64,000 nucleotides of DNA from contig NZ_CALMHT010000072.1 of assembly GCF_937863835.1 (NCBI RefSeq), positions 26,028-90,027 on the forward strand. The letters run 5' to 3'. The DNA comes from an uncultured Prevotella sp. Lineage in GTDB: Bacteria; Bacteroidota; Bacteroidia; Bacteroidales; Bacteroidaceae. The position numbers were made by a program, and so were the translations under genes. Below are positions 56,086 to 64,000 of this stretch, piece by piece. The notes beneath the pieces are model-generated. The model worked only from the letters and a program-made list of their open reading frames with translations, searched no databases and was not told the DNA's origin. Each line of letters begins with the position of its first letter. Position 1 is the stretch's first letter.

Positions 56086-57402
56086 CTATCGAAGTATGTG
56101 GGTAGATTTCATTCTGGTAACCGAGAACGACTGTCTGTGAAATATGAATATTGGTATGACACATCCTACTACCATCCCGAACATGACCAAGACAGTCAAC
56201 ATGCCGAAATGGAAAAACTGATTGACATATTCTGCTGTATAATTTTCAGATGTCCTTACCATATTGATCAGGGCAATAACAGATTTATAAGCAAACATAC
56301 CAGGTACCATAGGCAGTAATGATGGGAATGCAAAACATTCCGATGGACAATGAATATGAGTGCCAAACTGGACAGCAAGGAGGCCGATGGCAAATGCAGC
56401 TATTGTTGAAGCCATTGCCTGATCCATCATAATGTTACTGTTGTGCATCAGAAAATATCGAATCGCATGGCCAACACAAGCCAGTAGGGCTGATATAAAT
56501 AAAGCTTTACGAGGAGGATTGCTTATAATGGCGAATCCAGTACCGGCGATGGCTGCAAACAGTCCGTCTGCAACGCTTGCCAAAAGCAGATTAGGTCGTA
56601 CCACCTTCGTAAAGGTTGTAGCATCAATACCAGTGATAAGTAATGTGATGGAGAGTCCCAACGCTATACATATAATAAGTAAACAAGCGTTGGTAAGACG
56701 TGCAATGCCATTTAGTACATGATGGTCAATGATATCCATTACTCCGTTTATCAACGGCACACCGGGTATAAGATATAACATACTAGTACCCAAAGACATG
56801 TCTTCTGTTCCACCGTGAACAAACAGATAATCAGTGGCACCTATCATCGTTGAGACAAAAGCGCATATAATGAATACTGCAAGAGCGCTCCACTTCATCT
56901 TTGTGAGTTGCTGGCGAATATAGAATCCGACAAATGTAGCAATCCATACAATAATCATAGAGGTGAGATTTCCATCAAAAAGACGACAAAAACATGCATT
57001 GGCAAAGGAAACCAGAAATAAGACTGTCCACGGACTCTCTCTCTTCTCACTGATAATCTTTTTATATTCATTCCATAAAGCGTCAAGTGAAAGGTGCTCA
57101 TCGAAAGCGCGCCACGACAATTTGGAAAGTTCCATGTTAGTGCGGAAACTCAATGGCATATTAGCTGTCTGTTTGACATACGTGTATGAATGATTATGGC
57201 TTTTGTCGTGGAGGGTGATGCTCAGAGTCCTTGGGAATATAAGAATATTGGCATGATATTCGAAAGATACCGCTATACGTTCTGTGTTACGGCATACACG
57301 AGATGTCTGAACACCTACTGCCATCAACGTAGCAGCATATTCGGCTAAAAAAATAGTAGTTTCCTTTAAACTCTGATGGATATCGTTCTGTTGTATTTGC
57401 AT
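56086..57402 (-). CDS. ThrE-like threonine/serine exporter family membrane protein
   Basis: This 438-aa inner-membrane protein has both halves of the ThrE family in one chain. Residues ~1-250 are the DUF1212 part with an N-terminal soluble segment ('FLAEYAATLMAVGVQTSRVCRNTERIA') and membrane helices. Residues ~270-438 are the DUF3815-type part with more helices ('FPSLLPMVPGMFAYKSVIALI'). The track start at 57483 is a TTG that coincides with the -33 box of the promoter at 57453-57483, so I choose the ATG at 57402, preceded by AGGTAAAAGG. The exported substrate is likely an amino acid, by family. It has no obvious link to the PUL. Confidence 0.85.
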   Translation of the reverse strand: MQIQQNDIHQSLKETTIFLAEYAATLMAVGVQTSRVCRNTERIAVSFEYHANILIFPRTLSITLHDKSHNHSYTYVKQTANMPLSFRTNMELSKLSWRAFDEHLSLDALWNEYKKIISEKRESPWTVLFLVSFANACFCRLFDGNLTSMIIVWIATFVGFYIRQQLTKMKWSALAVFIICAFVSTMIGATDYLFVHGGTEDMSLGTSMLYLIPGVPLINGVMDIIDHHVLNGIARLTNACLLIICIALGLSITLLITGIDATTFTKVVRPNLLLASVADGLFAAIAGTGFAIISNPPRKALFISALLACVGHAIRYFLMHNSNIMMDQAMASTIAAFAIGLLAVQFGTHIHCPSECFAFPSLLPMVPGMFAYKSVIALINMVRTSENYTAEYVNQFFHFGMLTVLVMFGMVVGCVIPIFIFHRQSFSVTRMKSTHILR

Positions 57403-57452
57403 CCTTTTACCTCTCTTATATAATGTTCTTGTTAGTTTATTCTTAGCGGGTG

Positions 57453-57483
57453 CAAAATTAATAATTATTCTTTGAACTTGCAA
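57453..57483 (-). promoter_or_regulatory. Promoter of the ThrE-like gene
   Basis: On the minus strand TTG (57481-57483), a 20-bp spacer and TAATTTTG (57453-57460) match the consensus; leader to the ATG about 45 nt. The TTG box is what the ORF track used as a start codon. Confidence 0.65.
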
Positions 57484-57492
57484 TTAAATATA

Positions 57493-57556
57493 TGACAAAT
57501 TTGTCAGTATGACACTGACATAATTGGCAAACGATATGTTTTGGCACAGTTTTGGT
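57493..57556 (+). promoter_or_regulatory. Control region of groESL: TGACA/TGTCA array and sigma-54-like promoter
   Basis: TGACA (57493), TGTCA (57502), TGACA (57510) and TGACA (57516) lie within 28 bp and form overlapping dyads, TGACAAATTTGTCA and TGTCAGT-N5-ACTGACA. Just downstream TTGGCACAGTTTTGGT (57541-57556) matches the -24/-12 pattern TGGCAC-N5-TTGC except that the -12 GC reads GG. No CIRCE (HrcA) element and no TAnnTTTG box are seen before groES. The sigma-54 reading is tentative. Confidence 0.4.
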
Positions 57557-57627
57557 ATATTAATTGGCGTAGGCGTCACTGAATGCTTACGTCATAATAT
57601 TAATATAAACATTAAAAATAATAGATT

Positions 57628-57900
57628 ATGAAAATTAGACCATTAGCAGACAGAGTACTTGTACTTCCTGCACCAGCTGAAGAGAAAGTTGGCGGTATCA
57701 TCATTCCTGATACTGCAAAGGAAAAACCATTACACGGACAGATTGTTGCCACAGGTAATGGAACAAAAGATGAAGAGATGATTCTAAAAGAAGGCGATGA
57801 AGTGCTTTATGGTAAATATTCCGGTACAGAACTGGAATACGAAGGCACAAAGTATATCATGATGCGTCAGAGCGATGTTCTCGCTAAGATTGACAAATAA
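57628..57900 (+). CDS. groES: Co-chaperonin GroES
   Basis: This 90-aa protein caps the GroEL ring. It has the full GroES fold: '[15 protein letters not shown]' at the start, the mobile loop around '[18 protein letters not shown]', then 'GQIVATGNG', '[19 protein letters not shown]' and '[13 protein letters not shown]'. It is the first gene of the groES-groEL operon, with a ~70-nt leader after the control region at 57493-57556. The spacing to groEL is 40 bp with no promoter visible in between. Confidence 0.98.
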   Translation: MKIRPLADRVLVLPAPAEEKVGGIIIPDTAKEKPLHGQIVATGNGTKDEEMILKEGDEVLYGKYSGTELEYEGTKYIMMRQSDVLAKIDK

Positions 57901-57931
57901 TCAGTTTAATGAAGTATTCAATTATAAATAG

Positions 57932-59569
<1,638 letters not shown>

Positions 59570-59588
59570 GTTGTAACCTAGAGATAAC

Positions 59589-59625
59589 AAAAAAAGTGGA
59601 TGAATGATAAATTCATCCACTTTTT
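59589..59625 (+). terminator. Intrinsic terminator of groESL
   Basis: GTGGATGAAT and ATTCATCCAC form a perfect 10-bp stem extended by A5/T5, with a GATA-type loop, then TTTTT. It starts about 20 bp after the groEL stop. Confidence 0.92.
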
Positions 59626-59665
59626 ATATTTTTTATAGAAAAAAACAGAAAAAATGAAAGAAAAA

Positions 59666-59697
59666 TTTGGAACTTACTTTAAAACTTCATATCTTTG
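59666..59697 (+). promoter_or_regulatory. Strong consensus promoter for a short transcript
   Basis: TTTG (59666-59669), a 20-bp spacer and TATCTTTG (59690-59697) are a full consensus match. No gene starts after it; a terminator follows ~100 bp later. Confidence 0.75.
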
Positions 59698-59702
59698 CAT
59701 TC

Positions 59703-59826
59703 GTAAAAAGATAAGAAAGTATTGGAGTAAATCCAAAAAAGATATTTTTTTGATTTGTTTTAGTAGATTAGTTTTTAAGTAGTTTGTTTTTGAAAATCGG
59801 TTATCGTGAGATAATCGATTTTTTTT
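59703..59826 (+). ncRNA. Candidate small RNA (~125 nt) between groEL and a small membrane protein gene
   Basis: The span is bounded by a consensus promoter (59666-59697) and a strong terminator (59795-59826). It contains a small hairpin TTGGA-GTAAA-TCCAA (59722-59736), an adjacent A/T-only hairpin, and no ORF of meaningful length. The start is estimated from the -7 box. I do not recognise a known RNA family. It could act as a free small RNA or as an attenuated leader for the 59-aa gene downstream. Confidence 0.55.
59795..59826 (+). terminator. Intrinsic terminator of the candidate small RNA
   Basis: AATCGGTTATC and GATAATCGATT form an 11-bp stem (one G-T pair) around GTGA, followed by TTTTTT. 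Confidence 0.88.
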
Positions 59827-59828
59827 AT

Positions 59829-59836
59829 TAACTTTG
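59829..59836 (+). promoter_or_regulatory. -7 box of the small membrane protein gene
   Basis: TAACTTTG followed by CA, only 8 bp before the ATG at 59845, so the transcript would have almost no leader. No -33 TTTG at 19-20 bp. Confidence 0.45.
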
Positions 59837-59844
59837 CACTCATT

Positions 59845-60024
59845 ATGATAGAAAAAATTAAAATTTCACATGTTATAGTACTAGTTATTGTAGCAGTTGG
59901 GTTGTTGTTTATCACCGACTCATGGTTTATGTCTATGGGTATAATGATTATACTTGTAATAGTGGACGTACTTTTGAGAGAATACTCAAAAAAGAAAGAA
60001 AACGAGAATGAACCAAAAGAATGA
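59845..60024 (+). CDS. Small membrane protein, 59 aa (absent from the ORF track)
   Basis: ATG at 59845 to TGA at 60022-60024 encodes 59 residues, just under the track's 60-aa limit. It begins 'MIEKIKISHVIVLVIVAVGL', then a short break 'ITDSWFMS', a second hydrophobic helix 'MGIMIILVIVDVLL', and a charged tail rich in Lys and Glu. The two membrane helices and a cytosolic charged end look like a genuine small inner-membrane protein. It has its own -7 box and lies between the candidate small RNA and the AmgK-like gene on the same strand. No function is known to me. Confidence 0.7.
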   Translation: MIEKIKISHVIVLVIVAVGLLFITDSWFMSMGIMIILVIVDVLLREYSKKKENENEPKE

Positions 60025-60070
60025 AACAAAAATATTTTGTCTTTTACTCTCTATTGTTCGATTTTTGCAG

Positions 60071-60078
60071 TAACTTTG
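60071..60078 (+). promoter_or_regulatory. -7 box of the AmgK-like/murU/guaA unit
   Basis: TAACTTTG followed by CA ends 7 bp before the ATG at 60086, implying a nearly leaderless message. No -33 TTTG at the usual distance. Confidence 0.5.
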
Positions 60079-60085
60079 CAGCGAA

Positions 60086-61624
60086 ATGCAGAAGCTTATA
60101 GAATTATATAAGAAATGGAGTGGCGAAGAGCCGGCAAATGTGCAGAAACTTCCTGGCGCAGGAAGTAATCGTGAGTATTACAGAATTACCGGTCAAGATG
60201 GTGGTACCACCGTTGGGGCAATTGGCACCAGTCGTGATGAAGACCATGCTTTCATTTATTTGGCAGAGCATTTTACCAAACGTAAGCTTCCTGTTCCGAG
60301 AATCCTTGCCGTAAGTGATGATGAACTGTGTTATCTGCAGTCGGACTTGGGAAATGTTTCTCTGTTCGATGCTCTCAGCGGCGGTCGTGAGGCAGGTGGT
60401 CGATATAATGTGAAGGAAAAGGAACTGCTTGTCAAGACAATACGTGAATTGCCTAATATTCAGATAAGGGGGGCTAGAGGACTTGATTTCTCTAATTGTT
60501 ATCCACAACCGGAATTTGATACGGATAATGTGTTGTTCGATCTTAATTATTTCAAATATTGTTTCTTGAAAGCTACTGAATTGGATTTTCATGAATTGAA
60601 GTTGGAAGCTAACTTTCGCCTATTTGCAAAAGACCTCACATCTGAGAAAATAGACAGTTTTATGTATCGTGATTTTCAAGCGCGCAACATAATGTTAGAT
60701 AATGTCGGCAATCCATATTTTATTGATTTTCAGGGTGGACGTAAAGGACCGTTTTATTACGATCTGGCCTCTTTTTTATGGCAGGCTTCCGCGCAATATT
60801 CAAATAAGTTGCGCCGCGATTTGGTTTACGAATATTACAACTCTCTGAAAAATTATACTGAAGTTCCATCCGTACGCCATTTTGTAGAGAGACTTAGTCT
60901 TTTCGTTTTGTTCCGTACCTTACAGGTACTTGGCGCTTATGGTTTCAGAGGATATTTTGAACACAAGAAGCATTTCATAAACAGTATACCACCGGCAATT
61001 GATAATCTTAGGGAATTGCTGAAACTGAATTGTTTCCCATATCCTTATATGATTAATATGCTGAAAAGGCTGACTGAATTACCACAGTTTGCCCATATAG
61101 AAACACCAGCATTGAATCGTACCGACGGATTCCGTACGACCGACGACCCTTTGTATAAGTCACACCCACAGGACGGACCGGCAACATTTTCACAATTTGA
61201 TAATAAAGGTCCTTTGATTATAAGGGTATTCAGTTTCTCTTTCCGTAAGGGTATACCCGAAGATGAATCAGGTAACGGCGGCGGATATGTGTTCGATTGC
61301 AGAAGTACACACAATCCCGGACGATATGAACCGTACAAGAAACTGACTGGTCTTGATGAACCGGTCATCCGTTTTTTAGAGGACGACGGAGAAATACTTG
61401 TGTTTCTTGACAGTGTATATAAATTGGCTGATGCCCATGTGCGCAGATATATCCAAAGAGGATTCACAGATTTGATGTTTTGTTTCGGTTGTACAGGAGG
61501 TCAGCATCGTAGTGTTTATTCTGCACAGCATCTGGCGGAACATCTCAATGAAAAATTCGGTGTAGAGGTACGTGTTGTGCATAGGGAGCAGAATATATCA
61601 TCAGTATTAAAAGCTAAGAAGTAA
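60086..61624 (+). CDS. AmgK-like sugar kinase fused to a RapZ C-terminal domain
   Basis: The protein has 512 aa. Residues ~1-335 are an aminoglycoside-phosphotransferase-type kinase: nucleotide loop 'LPGAGSNREYYRI', catalytic 'MYRDFQARNIMLDN' (~192-205) and metal site 'YFIDFQGGRKGPFYYDLASFL', closest in style to AmgK, the anomeric N-acetylmuramate/N-acetylglucosamine kinase of cell-wall recycling. Residues ~380-512 match the RapZ C-terminal (GlcN6P-sensing) domain: 'FSFSFRKGIPEDE', 'VFDCRSTHNPGRYEPYKKLTGLD' and 'CFGCTGGQHRSVYSAQHLAEHL'. The RapZ P-loop domain is absent. It overlaps the murU-like start by one base (TAATG). Kinase substrate is inferred from the neighbour. Confidence 0.85.
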   Translation: MQKLIELYKKWSGEEPANVQKLPGAGSNREYYRITGQDGGTTVGAIGTSRDEDHAFIYLAEHFTKRKLPVPRILAVSDDELCYLQSDLGNVSLFDALSGGREAGGRYNVKEKELLVKTIRELPNIQIRGARGLDFSNCYPQPEFDTDNVLFDLNYFKYCFLKATELDFHELKLEANFRLFAKDLTSEKIDSFMYRDFQARNIMLDNVGNPYFIDFQGGRKGPFYYDLASFLWQASAQYSNKLRRDLVYEYYNSLKNYTEVPSVRHFVERLSLFVLFRTLQVLGAYGFRGYFEHKKHFINSIPPAIDNLRELLKLNCFPYPYMINMLKRLTELPQFAHIETPALNRTDGFRTTDDPLYKSHPQDGPATFSQFDNKGPLIIRVFSFSFRKGIPEDESGNGGGYVFDCRSTHNPGRYEPYKKLTGLDEPVIRFLEDDGEILVFLDSVYKLADAHVRRYIQRGFTDLMFCFGCTGGQHRSVYSAQHLAEHLNEKFGVEVRVVHREQNISSVLKAKK

Positions 61625-62355
61625 TGCAGACAATGATTTTCGCAGCAGGACTGGGTACGCGATTGAAACCGCTTACCGATATGATGCCAAAAGCCCTTGT
61701 TAGGGTAGGGGGTAAACCGCTGCTGGAACATGTTATTACAAAACTGAAAGATGCTGGTGCCGACAGAATTGTCGTAAACGTGCATCATTTTGCATATCAG
61801 ATAATAGATTATCTTAAAGATCATGATAATTTCGGGCTAGACATCCGTATAAGTGACGAGTCGGATATGTTGCTTGATACCGGTGGAGGAATAAAGAACG
61901 CTGCATCGCTATTTGATGACGGTGCTCCTATATTGATACATAATGTGGATATATTGAGTAATGTTAATATCCGGGAATTTTATGATTCCAATATAGACAA
62001 TGATGCAACATTACTGGTAAGTGACAGAAAAACCAAGCGTTATCTGTTATTCGATGATAACATGCGACTGGTAGGATGGACAAATATAGAAACAGGAGAA
62101 GTCAAAAGTCCGTATCCTGATATAAAACCGTCAGCATGCAGAATGTACGCCTTTTCCGGTATACACATATTTTCTCCCCGCTTATTTCCATATATGCATG
62201 AGTTTCCTGAAAAATTTGGTATCATGGATTTTTATCTGAGAATCTGCGATAAAGTCAATATCCGGGGCTATGTGAAAGATGATCTACATCTGATGGATGT
62301 AGGAAAACTCGACACTTTGTCGATTGCTGAGGAATTTATAAACAAACAAATATAA
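61624..62355 (+). CDS. MurU-like sugar-1-phosphate nucleotidyltransferase
   Basis: This 243-aa cytosolic enzyme has the nucleotidyltransferase signature 'MIFAAGLGTRLKPLTDMMPKALVRVGGKPLLEHVI', then 'DTGGGIKNAASLF', metal Asp in 'ILIHNVDIL', and 'GIHIFSPRLF...MDFYLRICDK'. Such short enzymes, next to AmgK, make UDP-MurNAc from MurNAc-1-phosphate (MurU); glucose or mannose-1-phosphate transferases are alternatives. The ATG shares its A with the stop of the kinase gene, so the two products are coupled. guaA follows after 6 bp. Confidence 0.85.
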   Translation: MQTMIFAAGLGTRLKPLTDMMPKALVRVGGKPLLEHVITKLKDAGADRIVVNVHHFAYQIIDYLKDHDNFGLDIRISDESDMLLDTGGGIKNAASLFDDGAPILIHNVDILSNVNIREFYDSNIDNDATLLVSDRKTKRYLLFDDNMRLVGWTNIETGEVKSPYPDIKPSACRMYAFSGIHIFSPRLFPYMHEFPEKFGIMDFYLRICDKVNIRGYVKDDLHLMDVGKLDTLSIAEEFINKQI

Positions 62356-62361
62356 GTATTT

Positions 62362-63906
62362 ATGCAACAGAAGATTATTATTCTCGATTTCGGTTCTCAG
62401 ACCACCCAACTTATTGGTCGCAGAGTACGTGAACTGGATACCTTCTGCGAGATTTTACCTTACAACAAGTTTCCACAGAACGACCCTGACATTATAGGTG
62501 TTATTCTTAGTGGTTCACCTTATTCTGTACATGATAAGGAAGCGTTCAAGACTGATTTGAGTCAGTTTGTAGGTAAATATCCTGTATTAGGAATCTGCTA
62601 TGGTGCCCAGTTTATCTCCAATACGTGTGGCGGTAAGGTGGAAAAGACAAATACACGTGAATATGGACGTGCCAATCTACAGAGCTTTGATTCAAAGAAT
62701 CCACTGTTTAAGGGATTCTCAGATAATTCACAAGTTTGGATGAGTCATGGTGATACGATTACAGCTATCCCTGAAGATTGTCATGTGATAGCCTCTACAC
62801 AGGATGTAAAGTTTGCTGCTTATGCAAGTGATACAAATCCTCTATGGGCTGTGCAGTTTCATCCAGAGGTCTTTCATACGTCGCAAGGAACACAATTGCT
62901 GAAAAATTTTGTTGTTGATATTTGCGGTAGTAAACAGGGCTGGAGCGCTGCTTCGTTCGTTGATACTACCGTTGCAGAATTGAAACAACAACTTGGTAAC
63001 GATCGTGTCATATTAGGACTTAGCGGTGGTGTCGATTCTTCTGTTTGCGCAACATTGCTCAATCGTGCCATCGGCAAGAATCTGACATGTATATTCGTTG
63101 ATCACGGAATGCTTCGCAAAAACGAATTCAGTAAGGTGATGGAAGCTTATTCAGGATTAGGACTCAATGTTATTGGGGTAGATGCAAGCGAGAAGTTCTT
63201 CAAAGATCTCGAAGGTGTTACTGATCCGGAAAAGAAACGTAAGATTATCGGTCGTGATTTTGTAGAAGTATTCAATGCTGAGGCTAAGAAAATAACTGAT
63301 GCAAGATGGCTGGCACAGGGTACCATCTATCCTGACCGTATAGAGAGTCTGAGTATTACAGGTATGACCATCAAGAGTCATCATAATGTAGGCGGACTCC
63401 CAAAAGAGATGAAACTACAATTGTGCGAACCTCTGAAATGGTTATTCAAAGATGAAGTCCGCAGGGTTGGGCACCAGTTGCAAATGCCAGAACGTCTTAT
63501 CAACCGTCATCCTTTCCCGGGTCCAGGTCTTGCTGTTCGTATTCTCGGTGATATCACACGTGAAAAAGTCCGTATCCTGCAAGATGCCGACGACATCTAT
63601 ATAGAAGAAATGCACAATTATATATGTGAAGACGGTGTGGCTCTTTACGATAAAATCTGGCAAGCCGGAACGGTGCTACTTTCTACTATCCGCAGTGTAG
63701 GTGTTATGGGTGATGAACGTACTTATGAACATCCTGTAGCATTGCGTGCCGTTACGAGTATGGATGCTATGACAGCCGACTGGGCACATCTTCCTTACGA
63801 CTTTATGGCCAAAGTATCTAATGAGATAATTAATAAAGTGAAAGGCGTAAACAGAGTATGTTACGATATATCTTCAAAACCACCTTCGACTATCGAATGG
63901 GAATAA
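62362..63906 (+). CDS. guaA: GMP synthase (glutamine-hydrolysing)
   Basis: This 514-aa enzyme converts XMP to GMP with ATP and glutamine. The N-terminal glutamine amidotransferase has Cys in '[11 protein letters not shown]' (~80) and His-x-Glu in '[10 protein letters not shown]'. The ATP-pyrophosphatase has the PP-loop '[16 protein letters not shown]' (~217-232) and '[28 protein letters not shown]'. The C-terminal dimerisation part has '[13 protein letters not shown]' and ends '[14 protein letters not shown]'. Complete and normal. It lies 6 bp after the murU-like gene and ends at a bidirectional terminator. Confidence 0.98.
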   Translation: MQQKIIILDFGSQTTQLIGRRVRELDTFCEILPYNKFPQNDPDIIGVILSGSPYSVHDKEAFKTDLSQFVGKYPVLGICYGAQFISNTCGGKVEKTNTREYGRANLQSFDSKNPLFKGFSDNSQVWMSHGDTITAIPEDCHVIASTQDVKFAAYASDTNPLWAVQFHPEVFHTSQGTQLLKNFVVDICGSKQGWSAASFVDTTVAELKQQLGNDRVILGLSGGVDSSVCATLLNRAIGKNLTCIFVDHGMLRKNEFSKVMEAYSGLGLNVIGVDASEKFFKDLEGVTDPEKKRKIIGRDFVEVFNAEAKKITDARWLAQGTIYPDRIESLSITGMTIKSHHNVGGLPKEMKLQLCEPLKWLFKDEVRRVGHQLQMPERLINRHPFPGPGLAVRILGDITREKVRILQDADDIYIEEMHNYICEDGVALYDKIWQAGTVLLSTIRSVGVMGDERTYEHPVALRAVTSMDAMTADWAHLPYDFMAKVSNEIINKVKGVNRVCYDISSKPPSTIEWE

Positions 63907-63908
63907 AA

Positions 63909-63943
63909 AAGAAAGGCAACCGATTGGTTGCCTTTCTTTTTTT
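63909..63943. terminator. Bidirectional intrinsic terminator between guaA and mscL
   Basis: GAAAGGCAACC and GGTTGCCTTTC form an 11-bp stem with GATT loop, extended by A/T pairs, with a T-run on either strand (TTTTTTT on plus, TTTTTT on minus). It serves both converging genes. Confidence 0.92.
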
Positions 63944-63947
63944 AATT

Positions 63948-64000
63948 CTATTTGTCTTTCAGTAAATCGCGAATTTCTGCCAACAGAATTTCTTCCTTGC
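63948..64000 (-). CDS. mscL: Large-conductance mechanosensitive channel MscL, last 16-17 codons (cut by window edge)
   Basis: The minus-strand frame ending at TAG (63948-63950) reads 'KEEILLAEIRDLLKDK', the typical MscL C-terminal helix (family consensus around 'EEVLLTEIRDLLK'). Only the end of the gene is in the window. It is too short for the ORF track. It converges with guaA across the terminator at 63909-63943. Confidence 0.75.
   Translation of the reverse strand, partial: KEEILLAEIRDLLKDK

Noticed and set aside
57403-57483. N-terminal extension of the ThrE-like protein in the ORF track
   Set aside because: The TTG start is the -33 box of the promoter, and the predicted RNA start lies downstream of it.
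57484-57627. CIRCE/HrcA operator before groES
   Set aside because: I looked for TTAGCACTC-N9-GAGTGCTAA and found nothing close; the dyads there are of the TGACA/TGTCA type.

Overview
The window looks like a chromosomal segment of a Bacteroidetes bacterium, most likely Prevotellaceae (Prevotella/Segatella copri-like). The support is low GC, TonB-dependent SusC/SusD pairs, hybrid two-component (HTCS) regulators, promoters of the TTTG-N19/20-TAnnTTTG type, C-terminal type IX secretion sorting tags on two enzymes, and a tRNA gene without encoded CCA. The genus is an inference.

Layout. (1) 1-5433, housekeeping: the tail of an unrecognised gene, tRNA-Phe, then a minus-strand operon sppA-lpxK-punA-thiL behind a well-formed promoter at 5402-5433. 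(2) 5484-27237: a plus-strand polysaccharide utilisation locus (PUL) core with a GH106-like/GH28 fusion enzyme, SusC/D pair 1, a terminator, a stand-alone GH28, SusC/D pairs 2 and 3, and a divergent GH28. (3) 27238-27838: a 600-bp non-coding stretch holding nested inverted repeats that resemble a small mobile element or a large structured RNA. (4) 27839-51683: enzyme genes on both strands (GH2, GH27, GH2, a PL11 lyase fused to an autotransporter-like repeat region, GH115, a DUF4450-type protein and a tannase/feruloyl-esterase-like hydrolase), with one HTCS sensor inside and a second at 51687-55955. (5) 56086-64000, housekeeping: a ThrE-like exporter, groES-groEL, a candidate small RNA, a 59-aa membrane protein absent from the ORF track, an AmgK-like kinase fused to a RapZ C-terminal domain, a MurU-like nucleotidyltransferase, guaA, and the last codons of mscL on the minus strand.

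How the PUL could work. The enzyme set (three GH28 domains, PL11, a GH106-like rhamnosidase module, two GH2, GH27, GH115, an esterase) points to pectin, especially rhamnogalacturonan I with galactan or arabinogalactan side chains. PL11 and GH28 enzymes would cut the backbone. GH2, GH27, GH115 and the esterase would trim side chains and substituents. Three SusC/D pumps would import the products, and two HTCS proteins would sense different oligosaccharides. The substrate is inferred from family membership and is not proven by sequence.

The observations most worth a second look are the nested inverted-repeat element (27238-27664), the PL11-repeat-sorting-tag fusion, the GH106-like/GH28 fusion, the AmgK-RapZ-C fusion next to murU, the TGACA/TGTCA half-site array with a sigma-54-like promoter before groES, and the candidate small RNA after groEL.
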